NCBI GenBank assembly: GCA_046299415.1
Contig: JBKBII010000014.1
Span: 1-42,151, forward strand
Direction: 5' to 3'
DNA length: 42,151 bases
Origin: JBKBII01 sp046299415
GTDB lineage: Bacteria > Pseudomonadota > Gammaproteobacteria > Ectothiorhodospirales > Ectothiorhodospiraceae
Every line of letters starts with the position of its first letter. Positions within the stretch are counted from its first letter, which is position 1. Below, one piece after another: positions 7,002 to 15,401 of this stretch. Under the pieces are notes generated by a model that had not been told where the DNA came from, searched no databases, and was given only the letters and a program-made list of their open reading frames with translations. The position numbers were made by a program, and so were the translations under genes.

Positions 7002-7763
7002 TCAGGCGCCCTCGCGTCGCCACAATGTGCCCAACGTTTCGCCAAAGCGCCGTTCGCGCATGCAGACGAAACCCGGTGGGCCCATCAAGAGCTCACCGCC
7101 TTGAGCCTCATGCTCGATGTAGCACCAGCAGTCCGCAGCCAATAAACCATCATTCTCCGCGTCCGCCCAGCCAGCGAGCCATCGGCTCACCAATCCTTGA
7201 TGGAACGGTGGATCCAGTAGCACACCACCGATCGGGCCGTACTGGCGCACGATGCCGGCTAAAGCGTCACTGATGGGTGCAGCGCGCCAGCGCAAAGCAT
7301 CACCGCACACCGTCTCGATCGGAGAACACTGATCTCGCTGCTGCCCCGCGTCGCCGGTCATCGCCTCACCAGAACGGGCACCGCTCCCATCAGCCGGTTC
7401 TGTCGCGGAACGTCGGCGGGGCGCCGCGAGGCCGGACGTTGGGTTTTGCGCTGGCGAAGGCCATAGCGTTTCGACGTTGCGCCTGAGCGCTGCACAGGCC
7501 GCAGGATCTCGCTCGATCAAAAGAGCCGACGGCGCTCCTCGCGACACGGCTTCGAGCCCTAGGGCGCCGGTGCCCGCGAATGCATCCAAAATCGGGCGAT
7601 CGAGTGCCCCGGCCAGCCAGTTGAACAGCGTCTCACGCAAAGCATCAGGCGTGGGGCGAAGCCCCGGGCCATCGATCACTGTGAGTCGTCGACTGCGCCA
7701 ACGCCCACCAATGATTCGAACGTGTCCACCGTGACGGCTCGGCGCCCGTCGACGCTCGCTCAT
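7002..7763 (-). CDS. rsmD: 16S rRNA (guanine966-N2)-methyltransferase RsmD
   Basis: RsmD methylates G966 of 16S rRNA using S-adenosylmethionine. The start is the ATG at 7763 (MSERRRAPSR), because family similarity begins soon after with VRIIGGRWRSRRL; the frame extends 35 residues further upstream without similarity. The SAM motif LDAFAGTGALGLEAVSRGA is at about 59-77, and the catalytic DPPF at 184-187. Length is 253 residues, longer than the usual 190-200. The excess is a Pro/Ala/Gly/Arg-rich insertion at about 101-148. It lies 85 bases after the M16 gene pair on the same strand, and ftsY is divergent beyond them, a common gammaproteobacterial arrangement. Confidence 0.93.
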   Translation of the reverse strand: MSERRRAPSRHGGHVRIIGGRWRSRRLTVIDGPGLRPTPDALRETLFNWLAGALDRPILDAFAGTGALGLEAVSRGAPSALLIERDPAACAALRRNVETLWPSPAQNPTSGLAAPRRRSATEPADGSGARSGEAMTGDAGQQRDQCSPIETVCGDALRWRAAPISDALAGIVRQYGPIGGVLLDPPFHQGLVSRWLAGWADAENDGLLAADCWCYIEHEAQGGELLMGPPGFVCMRERRFGETLGTLWRREGA

Positions 7764-7848
7764 CGCGTAACGCTGGATAAGCGTCGAAACGACCGCCCAA
7801 GACGCAAAGGAATTCTTGGCGCAGTCTGTGACCTGCACTGCAGATCCA

Positions 7849-9291
7849 TCACTCGGACAGGCCTCCATCTGTAGCGCCGACGACGATTAGCGATAACGCA
7901 TCGGGTCGAAAGCGTTCGCGCAGGCGTTCCATCATCGCCTCGCGCTCGACCGCCCTCACCCGTTCGACCCAGGTATCGAGCCAGTCGTCAGGCAGACCGT
8001 AAAAGCCGATTGCAGCCAGCTGACCGACCATGGCGCTGTTCGACGCAATCGTCAACGGAAAACCGTTGACGAGGTTATCGACAGCCGCGGCAAACTCGTC
8101 CTCGGTCACGCCGTTTTCCAACCAGTCGTCGATCGCGGCGAGCAGCTCACGCTCAGCGTGATCCGCCTGCGCAGCGGCGGTCTGCATGCCGGCGACGAAG
8201 GGGCCGTCGACAGCAAGCGGCTGCAACACACTGAAAACCGAGTACGCCAAGCCTTGGCGCGTACGCAGATCCTGGAACAGGCGTGAGTTGAAGCTTTGGC
8301 CGCCGAGAATATGGTTGGCCACGAGCAACTCGAAATAGTCCGGGTCGTCCCGCCGGATCAGCGGCATGCCGACGAAGAGATGCGCCTGTGTCGAGGGAAA
8401 TGCAATGCGTTGCGTCTCCGCCTTGACCGTCGGCTCTGGGAGTGCCGGAGCACGCTCGCCCGCCCGCAAGGCACCCGAGAGACGCTCTGCGATGGCTTCG
8501 GCCTGCTCACGGTCCACTGCACCCACCAACGTCAGTATGGCGTTCTCGCGCACGTAGTAACGCTCGAAGAATTCACGCGCATCCTCGTTCGTCAAAGCTT
8601 CGACCGTCTCGGCGCGACCCACGGGCATCGCGCCGTAGGGGTGATCGGGATAGAGGCTGCGCCACAAGGCACGACGCGCGACCGAACCCGGTTCCTGACC
8701 CTCGCGTTGAATCGCCCGCAACGTTTGCCGCCGCGATCGTTCGAAATCGGCCGCCGGAAAGCGCGGCTCAGCCAGCACTGTGGTCAATGTCTGCAGCGCC
8801 CGCTCCAACCAATCTGGCTCGGTCAGGCTGCGCAACGAGACGACACCCATATCTCGACCGGCATCAGCGGAGAACTGCGCGCCGACGCCTTCAAAGGCTT
8901 CGGCCAACGCGTCCGCGTCGAGCTCGCCAGCCCCGTGCGCCAGCGCGCGAGCGGTTAGCGCGGCGAGGCCCTCGAGTTCACCATCGCGTGCGGCGCCCGC
9001 AGCAAAAGTCAGTTGAATGTCGACCATCGCCGGCTCCGGTGCGCTCATAAACAGCACGCGCAAGCCATCGTCGGTCGTGAAGCGCTCGAACTCTGCCGCC
9101 TGCACGGGCCCCACGAGCGCCAGAATCACCGCACCGAAACCACTCAAGAGAAGCGACATCCTTCGCCCATAGCGACGATCCGCGCAAGACTCGCGACGAT
9201 AAGCCCAAACGCAGCGGGCCTTGCCTTGTGGCACAGGCCTGGCAACCAACAGAGCGCTTCTGCACCACGTCGAGATCATTTGAAGGTTCAT
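7849..9291 (-). CDS. M16 family peptidase-like protein, inactive partner subunit
   Basis: The protein has the two-lobed M16 (pitrilysin/insulinase) fold, with FTTDDGLRVLFM, ARRALWRSLYPDHPYG, FFERYYVRENAILTLVG and LRTRQGLAYSVFS. At the place where an active enzyme has HxxEH it reads LTARALAHGAGE, so the zinc-binding site is lost. It is likely the non-catalytic partner of the enzyme encoded just upstream. The start at 9291 has a strong GGAGG and overlaps the stop of the upstream gene (ATGA), pointing to translational coupling. A typical signal peptide, MSLLLSGFGAVILALVGPVQA, begins 44 residues later at 9159, so the N-terminus has either a long leader or a second start. The mature protein is probably periplasmic. 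Confidence 0.88.
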   Translation of the reverse strand: MNLQMISTWCRSALLVARPVPQGKARCVWAYRRESCADRRYGRRMSLLLSGFGAVILALVGPVQAAEFERFTTDDGLRVLFMSAPEPAMVDIQLTFAAGAARDGELEGLAALTARALAHGAGELDADALAEAFEGVGAQFSADAGRDMGVVSLRSLTEPDWLERALQTLTTVLAEPRFPAADFERSRRQTLRAIQREGQEPGSVARRALWRSLYPDHPYGAMPVGRAETVEALTNEDAREFFERYYVRENAILTLVGAVDREQAEAIAERLSGALRAGERAPALPEPTVKAETQRIAFPSTQAHLFVGMPLIRRDDPDYFELLVANHILGGQSFNSRLFQDLRTRQGLAYSVFSVLQPLAVDGPFVAGMQTAAAQADHAERELLAAIDDWLENGVTEDEFAAAVDNLVNGFPLTIASNSAMVGQLAAIGFYGLPDDWLDTWVERVRAVEREAMMERLRERFRPDALSLIVVGATDGGLSE

Positions 9292-10835
9292 CGCAAAGCC
9301 TCCGTTGTAACGGCACTGGACGCCGATGCCGACGCCGCTTCCTCCTGCTGCAGCGGAATCAGTCGCGCAACGGTCAGCGTCTCGGGACGCAGAATCTCTT
9401 GTGCCACGCGTCGAACATCGTCGGCGGTGACCGCACGAATGCGTTCGACGTAGCGCGCACCCTCTTCCCACCCCACACCAATCGTTTCCAGAACGCCAAT
9501 GGTCTGCGCCTTGGATTGAATTGAATCCTGTTCAAAAATCTCTGCGGCCACGACCTGCGCCTTGACGCGTTCAAGCTCCGAGTCGCTGACGAGTTCGGAT
9601 CGCAAGCGCTCGATCTGTTGTTGCAAAGCGGTCTCGAGGTCGTCGAGCGAGTGATCGGACGTCGGTGCGGCGCTGATCGAAAAGACAGACGGATCACGCG
9701 AAAAGGGGGAGTACGAAGCCGAGGCCGAGTTGGCGACCTCCTGACCACGCACCAACTCGCGAGGAAAGCGCGACGCCCCGCCCGAAGACAACACGCCCGC
9801 GAGCACCGTGAGTGCGTAAACGTCCGTTGGGTCCTCGGCACGCTCAGAAAAATTCGGCGCCCGCCAGGCCATCATCAAATGAGGGACTTCGGCGCGGATT
9901 TTGAGATCGACGCGCCGCTCGCCTTCCTGAGGCGGTTCGATGCGCGGCCTGGGGCGTTCGACAGTCCGCGCTGGAATCACGCCGAAATGTCGCTGTGCGT
10001 CAGCGAATACCGCCTCGGGATCGACGTCCCCCACCACCACGACGATCGCGTTGTTGGGCATATAAAACCGCTCGTACCACGCCTGCAAATCCTCGATCGT
10101 GTACCGCTCGATATCCTGCATCCAGCCAATAATTGGCTGCCCATAGGCGTTGACGTCGAATACCGTCGCCATCAGGCGTTCGCTCAAACGCCGGGTCGGA
10201 CTGTCCTCGATGACCAGCCGCCGCTCCTCGATGACCACATCACGCTCAGGCTGAAACTCTTCGTCGACGAGCCGCAAACGGTGCATACGCTCGGCTTCCA
10301 ACTCCATCATACGGGGCCAATGCTGGGCCCCGATGACCTGAAAATAGCCCGTGTAATCGCGCCCTGTGAACGCGTTTTCCCGCCCACCGAGACGACCAAT
10401 GATGCGAGAGAATTCACCGGCCTCGAATGCTTCGGTGCTCTTGAACATCATGTGTTCGAGCATGTGCGAGATACCGGTCAAGCCGCTGGGTTCGTCGGCC
10501 GAACCTACCGCGTACCAGACTTGATGAGTCACCACCGGCGCACGACGGTCGACCTGTACGAAGACGCGTAGGCCGTTGTCGAGCGTCTTGCTGAACACCT
10601 GTCCGGCGTCGATGTCGTCATGGGCCGCCCCGCCGTGCGCTGCGGCAAAGGCTGGGCCTGAGGCTATCAACAGCGCCGCCGCGAGCGAGCATGCGCCCGT
10701 CACACGCAGGACACCCGCCCACATACGAGACATCGGCCCAACATCGTGTGGTTGCGTCGGTCGGCGCGTCGCGCGCTGGTGTTTCGACCCTTGCTCGGCA
10801 TCACCGAGTTCGGTGCAGTGGGGTTGCGCGTGCAT
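9288..10835 (-). CDS. M16 family zinc metallopeptidase, active subunit
   Basis: The protein carries the inverted zinc motif HMLEH at about residues 124-128, then typical M16 segments such as GGRENAFTGRDYTGYFQV and YERFYMPNNAIVVVVGDVD. It should degrade short peptides in the periplasm together with the inactive partner encoded next. The chosen ATG at 10835 is preceded by AAGGGAGAG at good spacing. A signal peptide (MWAGVLRVTGACSLAAALL...AFA) begins only after about 34 residues, so ATG 10733 is an alternative start. The C-terminal end overlaps the next gene by four bases. Such M16 pairs next to rsmD and divergent from ftsY are common in gammaproteobacteria. Confidence 0.92.
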   Translation of the reverse strand: MHAQPHCTELGDAEQGSKHQRATRRPTQPHDVGPMSRMWAGVLRVTGACSLAAALLIASGPAFAAAHGGAAHDDIDAGQVFSKTLDNGLRVFVQVDRRAPVVTHQVWYAVGSADEPSGLTGISHMLEHMMFKSTEAFEAGEFSRIIGRLGGRENAFTGRDYTGYFQVIGAQHWPRMMELEAERMHRLRLVDEEFQPERDVVIEERRLVIEDSPTRRLSERLMATVFDVNAYGQPIIGWMQDIERYTIEDLQAWYERFYMPNNAIVVVVGDVDPEAVFADAQRHFGVIPARTVERPRPRIEPPQEGERRVDLKIRAEVPHLMMAWRAPNFSERAEDPTDVYALTVLAGVLSSGGASRFPRELVRGQEVANSASASYSPFSRDPSVFSISAAPTSDHSLDDLETALQQQIERLRSELVSDSELERVKAQVVAAEIFEQDSIQSKAQTIGVLETIGVGWEEGARYVERIRAVTADDVRRVAQEILRPETLTVARLIPLQQEEAASASASSAVTTEALR

Positions 10836-11146
10836 CTCTTGCTCTCCCTTCAGCCGTCAAATTCGGCCTTTCGTCGAGCCTCGCCACCGGCATGTTAGGC
10901 TCAAATCGTCAAACTCAACGAGTCGCTTGCGTCAAATCGGCCACCCGCGCGCCGTGTCGAGCCAGCGATGACTGACCGCCCGCGCTGCAGACCGCTGCGC
11001 CACGATTGCGACACACTGGGTGTCGGGCCACAGCCACCCGCTCGGCCAATGACGCGTGACCTCACTCTTCACGTCGACACCACCTGCAGCGCCTCCCGCA
11101 TCGCATCAGCGCTCGAATGTTAGAACTGTCCGAGACAGGATTCGAG
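10836..11146. other. Divergent intergenic region, M16 pair / ftsY
   Basis: This stretch separates the minus-strand M16 operon from plus-strand ftsY. I see no supported gene in it. Presumably it holds the promoter of the M16-rsmD transcript. Confidence 0.5.
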
Positions 11147-11175
11147 CTTACAGACCGGCTCGACGGCGCGATAAT
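11147..11175 (+). promoter_or_regulatory. Candidate ftsY promoter
   Basis: CTTACA (11147-11152), a 17-base spacer and GATAAT (11170-11175) form a plausible sigma-70 promoter about 114 bases before the ftsY start. Confidence 0.4.
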
Positions 11176-11288
11176 CGAAAGCACCAACTCGCACACTGAA
11201 TGGCGCTGATGCCGACTCAGCGGTGACGAATCGACCGTCAAGCGCATCAATCATCCCTTAACAGACGACGACTACGACCGGAGCAACG

Positions 11289-12401
11289 ATGTTTGGTTTC
11301 GGAAAAAAACCACCGACCGATACGCGCGAAACGGACGATCGGGCGGAGCCAAGGCTCGACAGCTCGGCCCCACCCGGACCGCGCACAGTCGCGCCGACGC
11401 CATCCAAAGGCTGGTTTGGGCGCCTGCGTGAGGGTCTCAAAAAAACCGGCCAGATCCTCAACACCGACATCACCGAGCTGTTCTCGCGCAAAATCGACGA
11501 TGCCCTTTTCGAAGAACTCGAGGAGCGGCTGCTGCTCGCCGACGTGGGGGTCGAAGCGACCACCCGTATCCTCGCGATGGTGACCGAAGCCGTGCGGCGC
11601 AAAGACTTACAGTCGGCCGATGCTCTGCTCGATGCACTCGAGGACGCGATGGTGGCTGTTCTAGAGCCGGTCGCCGTTCCTCTCATGCCAACGTTGACCG
11701 ACGCTGGCACGGCTCCAGTGGCCGCAGCATCCAGCACGGATCTCGACTCCACCACGAGCGCGCCGGCGGAGGCACGGGTGCCGTTTGCCATTCTGGTCGT
11801 GGGCATCAACGGCGCGGGTAAAACCACAACGATCGGAAAGCTCGCGCATCGATTTCGCGGCGAAGGCCGCTCAGTCGTTCTCGCGGCGGGCGATACCTTC
11901 CGAGCTGCCGCCGTCGAGCAACTCCAGACCTGGGGAGCGCGCCTCGACGTGCCCGTGATCGCACAGGGGCCCGGCGCCGACAGCGCCGCAGTGATTTTCG
12001 ACGCACTCCAAGCCGCCAAAGCGCGCCGCGCCGATGTGGTCATCGCCGATACGGCCGGTCGCCTGCACACCCAAAACAACCTGATGGACGAGATCCGAAA
12101 GGTCAAACGCGTCATGGCACGCTTCGACAGCAGCACGCCGCATGAGACGCTCTTGGTCCTCGACGGCGGGACGGGCCAGAACGCTCTTACTCAGGCACGA
12201 GCCTTTGACGAAGCACTCGATCTCACTGGACTGGTGATCACCAAACTCGACGGAACCGCCAAAGGCGGCGTGTTGTTTGCGTTAGCGGAGCGTATGAAGC
12301 TGCCGATTCGCTTCATCGGCGTCGGCGAGAAAGCCGACGACCTGCAACCATTCGTCGCACGCGAATTCGTTCGTGCCCTGCTCGGCCGGGACACCGCCTG
12401 A
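11289..12401 (+). CDS. ftsY: Signal recognition particle receptor FtsY
   Basis: FtsY is the SRP receptor GTPase that docks ribosome-nascent chain complexes at the inner membrane. The 370 residues comprise a short charged N-terminal region (1-40), the N domain (GWFGRLREGLKKTGQIL, DITELF, LLLADVGVEATTRI) and the G domain. GTPase motifs are G1 GINGAGKTTT at about 172-181, G3 DTAGR at 254-258 and G4 TKLD at 318-321; DTFRAAAVEQL is the SRP-family insertion box. A low-complexity insertion (Pro/Ala/Thr/Ser) at about 128-164 separates the N and G domains. The long acidic A domain of E. coli FtsY is absent. GGAG precedes the ATG. The usual ftsE and ftsX genes do not follow. Confidence 0.96.
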   Translation: MFGFGKKPPTDTRETDDRAEPRLDSSAPPGPRTVAPTPSKGWFGRLREGLKKTGQILNTDITELFSRKIDDALFEELEERLLLADVGVEATTRILAMVTEAVRRKDLQSADALLDALEDAMVAVLEPVAVPLMPTLTDAGTAPVAAASSTDLDSTTSAPAEARVPFAILVVGINGAGKTTTIGKLAHRFRGEGRSVVLAAGDTFRAAAVEQLQTWGARLDVPVIAQGPGADSAAVIFDALQAAKARRADVVIADTAGRLHTQNNLMDEIRKVKRVMARFDSSTPHETLLVLDGGTGQNALTQARAFDEALDLTGLVITKLDGTAKGGVLFALAERMKLPIRFIGVGEKADDLQPFVAREFVRALLGRDTA

Positions 12402-12541
12402 GCGGGCATTGATCGCCCACCTGTCGGTTTGTCCGATCTTGCGCAGTCGTGAAAGTCTGCGGGTCGCGCGCGTCCCGGGCGGCCGACGCGACACGGGGCG
12501 TCGTCGACATCTCCTGCTCACTTTTTCGATAAACCTATTGT

Positions 12542-12579
12542 CGAGGGGTTTGAAAACCCGCAACTCGAGGAACTTTTTT
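12542..12579 (+). terminator. Candidate ftsY terminator
   Basis: GGGTT-TGAA-AACCC (12546-12559) is the core of a hairpin, extended outside by CGAG/CTCG with a small bulge. It is followed shortly by TTTTTT (12574-12579). It lies about 140 bases after ftsY and just before the CIRCE element. Confidence 0.4.
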
Positions 12580-12585
12580 GTTCGA

Positions 12586-12623
12586 TTAGCACTCTCGATG
12601 GCCGACTGCTAACACGATATACT
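12586..12623 (+). promoter_or_regulatory. CIRCE element (HrcA operator) and -10 box upstream of rpoH
   Basis: TTAGCACTC (12586-12594), a 9-base spacer and GACTGCTAA (12604-12612) match the CIRCE operator TTAGCACTC-N9-GAGTGCTAA at 17 of 18 positions with exact spacing. A -10-like TATACT follows at 12618-12623, so the operator covers the -35 region of the presumed rpoH promoter. HrcA binding here would repress rpoH until heat or protein-folding stress titrates GroE. The start codon of rpoH is about 250 bases downstream, leaving a long 5' untranslated region (12624-12869) with no gene that I can see. Confidence 0.8.
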
Positions 12624-12869
12624 GACTCGAGAGCATCCTTTCTTACGCAAGGGCCAGCGCCGTGTAGAGCGACAGATCGCAGCCTGCAAGACCCGGTGGC
12701 TTGGCTAGACGAGCTCTGGCCTCCGACGTCGGTCGACAGGTGCCATCTGGCTTACACCGCGAGCGCCATAGCGAGCCGCCGTCAACGGCGCATGAACACG
12801 TACAGGCCATGACATGCGCAAGACCTCGGCGCACTTGAACATAAACCCCGCGCTTAGGAGAAGACACTT

Positions 12870-13847
12870 ATGAGCATGCTGATTCCAACCCTTGATCTTG
12901 ACGACGTTGAATCTCAGAACGTCGATCCCGATATTTCAATCGCTTCACATATCACCCTGCCGAATCATCGAGCGGTGACGAAACCCGCCACTCAAAAGGC
13001 GCTCGCAGGGCCCGCTTCAACTTCTGTGTTGCCGGCGCCGGTGGGCGATCTGCGGCAGTATTTGCAGGCGATCAGTCAATATCGCGTTCTCGACGTCGAC
13101 GAAGAGCAGACCCTGGCCAGACGCCTACACGAGCACCAGGACCTCGACGCAGCGCGTCAGCTGATCCTCCACAACCTACGTTTTGTCGTGCACATCGCTC
13201 GCGGCTACAAGGGATACGGCCTGCCGCTCGCCGACCTTGTGCAAGAAGGCAATGTCGGGCTTATGAAGGCCGTGCGGCGCTTTGACCCCAATCAAGGCGT
13301 ACGCCTCGTCACGTTCGCCGTGCACTGGATTCGTGCTGAGATCCACGAGTTCATCCTTCGCAATTGGCGAATCGTCAAAATCGCAACGACCAAGGCCCAG
13401 CGCAAACTCTTCTTCAACTTGCGCTCGTCGAAACGCCACCTTGGTTGGCTCAATCGCGAAGAAGCCAGCGCGATCGCCGATGATCTCGGCGTCAGCGAGC
13501 GAGACGTGATCGAGATGGAACGCCGCCTCGGCAACGGCGATGTGGCTCTAGACCCCATGCCAGACGACGACTCGTCGTCGCCGCTCGTTTTTTTGGCCGA
13601 TCAGCACGCCGACGACCCTGCGGTCCTCGCTGAACAGGACGACTGGGACCGACACTACAGCCAGACTTTGGGTGAAACGCTCGACGCACTCGATCCGCGC
13701 GCACGAGACATCCTCACCCGTCGTTACCTCGGAGAACCCAAGGCAACGCTTCAAGAGCTCGCGGACGAATACGGTATTTCAGCGGAACGCATCCGTCAGA
13801 TTGAGCGCAAAGCCATTCTCAAGCTGCGCGAATCGCTGGAGGTCTAA
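12870..13847 (+). CDS. rpoH: RNA polymerase heat-shock sigma factor RpoH (sigma-32)
   Basis: RpoH directs transcription of chaperone and protease genes. Region 2 is seen as LILHNLRFVVHIARGYKGYGLPLADLVQEGNVGLMKAVRRFDP at about 98-140 in separate conserved blocks. The diagnostic RpoH box QRKLFFNLR is at 177-185. Region 4 near the C-terminus has LQELADEYGISAERIRQIE for -35 recognition. Length is 325 residues; the N-terminus is about 40 residues longer than in E. coli. AGGAG stands just before the ATG. A CIRCE element about 260 bases upstream suggests HrcA control in addition to whatever the long leader does. Confidence 0.96.
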   Translation: MSMLIPTLDLDDVESQNVDPDISIASHITLPNHRAVTKPATQKALAGPASTSVLPAPVGDLRQYLQAISQYRVLDVDEEQTLARRLHEHQDLDAARQLILHNLRFVVHIARGYKGYGLPLADLVQEGNVGLMKAVRRFDPNQGVRLVTFAVHWIRAEIHEFILRNWRIVKIATTKAQRKLFFNLRSSKRHLGWLNREEASAIADDLGVSERDVIEMERRLGNGDVALDPMPDDDSSSPLVFLADQHADDPAVLAEQDDWDRHYSQTLGETLDALDPRARDILTRRYLGEPKATLQELADEYGISAERIRQIERKAILKLRESLEV

Positions 13848-14072
13848 CCGCGATTGTCTGCCGATGAGCTTTGAACAGAAGCGCGGAACAGCGCTCGCTG
13901 ACTGATTCGATCAGCGACGCCGCGTCGAATCGCACTCAGGCGCTTGCGCGAATGCGTTGAGATCACAGGACGCTCGTCACATCAGCCTGTTGGCGGTGCG
14001 GGCGCGGGGCGGCCCTGAATCGTCGCCGGTCCAACAGTCGCGCGATCAGCGTTTTAAGTCGTCACTCGAAAA
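13848..14072. other. Intergenic region after rpoH
   Basis: No supported gene. A weak inverted repeat TCGCTGA/TCAGCGA near 13900 has no T-run. Confidence 0.4.
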
Positions 14073-14117
14073 CACACAAGCCGGAGCGGTCCTTATTGAG
14101 CGTCTCCGGCTTGTGTG
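14073..14117 (-). terminator. Long perfect hairpin, terminator-like on minus strand
   Basis: CACACAAGCCGGAG (14073-14086) and CTCCGGCTTGTGTG (14104-14117) form a perfect 14-bp stem with a 17-base loop. On the minus strand it is followed by TTTTCG. It could end leftward transcription from the cco assembly genes, or act on both strands and also end rpoH transcription. Confidence 0.55.
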
Positions 14118-14589
14118 CATAACGATGACCGCAACACTGACGATCGCGACCACACTATGGTGGTCATTAGCAAGGCCGCCAAATCTCGACGACTGACGTC
14201 TGATCGTGCGCGACACGCGTTTTGGATTTCGCGACACCACTCGGACCGGCCGCTGACCGCGCCACGCTGCCGCTCGCAGAGCCCGGGGGCGCGACACATA
14301 AATCGATACCCCGACAAACTGCGAACAGCCCGAAAGCGGAGCAGGCCTGACGACGGTAAGGCGATGCGATTCGGGGTGGCTGATCCCTTGGCCTCGACGC
14401 GCCAAAGTACCTCGGAGTGCCACACAGCGAGACCACCGACAGACGGACCCAGCGTCACTTGTCAGGCGGGTTCTGGTTACCTCCTGCCCTCGCTCGTGTA
14501 CACGATCCCGGCGCACTGAGCGCTCATCGAAGCAACAGCGTCTTGACCGGAGCGCGAGGTTGTTTGTCTTCGCCGTTTTACGCCACCGA
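14118..14589. other. Intergenic region without recognised gene
   Basis: Open frames are present on both strands, as expected for GC-rich DNA, but none has a ribosome binding site or known motif. If the minus-strand hairpin at 14073 ends the transcript of the 33-residue ORF, this would be its 3' untranslated region. Confidence 0.4.
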
Positions 14590-14691
14590 TCAGCCGAATA
14601 GGATGACCGAGAAGAAGCTCAACCAAGAGAAGATGATCAAGCCCGCGATGAAGGTCAGCGGAAAGTTATAAAACGTAAACCAATCACGCAT
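14590..14691 (-). CDS. 33-residue single-pass membrane peptide of unknown function
   Basis: ATG at 14691 has a strong AAGGAG eight bases upstream. The peptide starts MRDWFTFYNFPLTF and is followed by a hydrophobic helix IAGLIIFSWLSFFSVILFG to its end. It is one transmembrane segment with an aromatic, Arg/Asp-containing N-terminal edge. It lies 286 bases downstream of ccoS on the same strand and has its own plausible promoter. Known oxidases carry tiny membrane subunits, such as CydX of bd oxidase and CcoM of cbb3 oxidase, so a role in cbb3 assembly or stability is attractive but is inference. I do not recognise the family. Confidence 0.6.
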   Translation of the reverse strand: MRDWFTFYNFPLTFIAGLIIFSWLSFFSVILFG

Positions 14692-14722
14692 CGAACCATC
14701 TCCTTGAACGTTTCGTGACTAC

Positions 14723-14751
14723 ATTGTGATCATCAACAAACGAGCGATCAA
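14723..14751 (-). promoter_or_regulatory. Candidate promoter of the 33-residue membrane peptide
   Basis: On the minus strand TTGATC (14751-14746), a 17-base spacer and CACAAT (14728-14723) resemble a sigma-70 promoter, 32 bases before the small ORF start. The rest of 14692-14977 holds no supported gene. Confidence 0.4.
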
Positions 14752-14977
14752 GCGAACCCCGTAGTTTGCTCAGGATTCGGTTGGCTCCGGGCTCGCGACA
14801 GCCCCATCACCAAACACGCCGTCGCGGCGTAGATCCGTCCGAGGCAGACGCCAGGATCAAGGGCGCTCCTGAACTACAGAGCCTAACTGTGCGAGCCAAG
14901 ATTCACTCCGACTCGACCCATCAATCCACAGTGCCTTGTGTTCCGCGGACGTCGATGTTGCAGCGGGAGGCGACGTT

Positions 14978-15223
14978 TCAGGGTTCGTTTTTTTCGTTTT
15001 GCTTTGCGCCGCCTGATCTGCATAAGGGATCGCCGGCGCGTCCGTCTTTCGATTGAACCGGCTGATTATGCGGGATGCGGGGGTCGTCATCGTCCATCAG
15101 TATGCGATGCGACACACCATCCATGTCGTCATATTGGCCACTGCGGATCGTTAAAAAAAAGGCAATACCCGCGACCAGCACGAACAACACCGCCATCGGT
15201 ATCAACAAGTACAACGCTTGCAT
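14978..15223 (-). CDS. ccoS: cbb3 oxidase maturation protein CcoS
   Basis: The 81-residue protein begins MQALYLLIPMAVLFVLVAGI, an N-terminal membrane helix, followed by FFLTIRSGQYDDMDGVSHRIL, the typical CcoS signature, and a charged tail. The family is required to insert cofactors into the cbb3 oxidase. TAGGAG precedes the ATG. It follows ccoI after 178 bases in the order ccoGHIS. The tail is somewhat longer than in most CcoS proteins, which end soon after the DDD(D)PR segment. Confidence 0.9.
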   Translation of the reverse strand: MQALYLLIPMAVLFVLVAGIAFFLTIRSGQYDDMDGVSHRILMDDDDPRIPHNQPVQSKDGRAGDPLCRSGGAKQNEKNEP

Positions 15224-15401
15224 CGCAAATCTCCTACCGCGATCGTAAATCGCTCGGCCTCAAGCCCAAACGGCTCAAATCGAAAATCTGCGGTCCATCA
15301 CCGCCACTGACGCCGGCTCGATCAAGGCCTCAAATCAGCGCCAAAGCTGATGTCATGACCGCCTCCGAATCGTCCCCGAGCGAGCGCTTCGGATGGCTTG
15401 T

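Noticed and set aside
11062..11250. Short minus-strand frame between the M16 pair and ftsY.
   Set aside because: No ribosome binding site or motif, and it covers the likely ftsY promoter.
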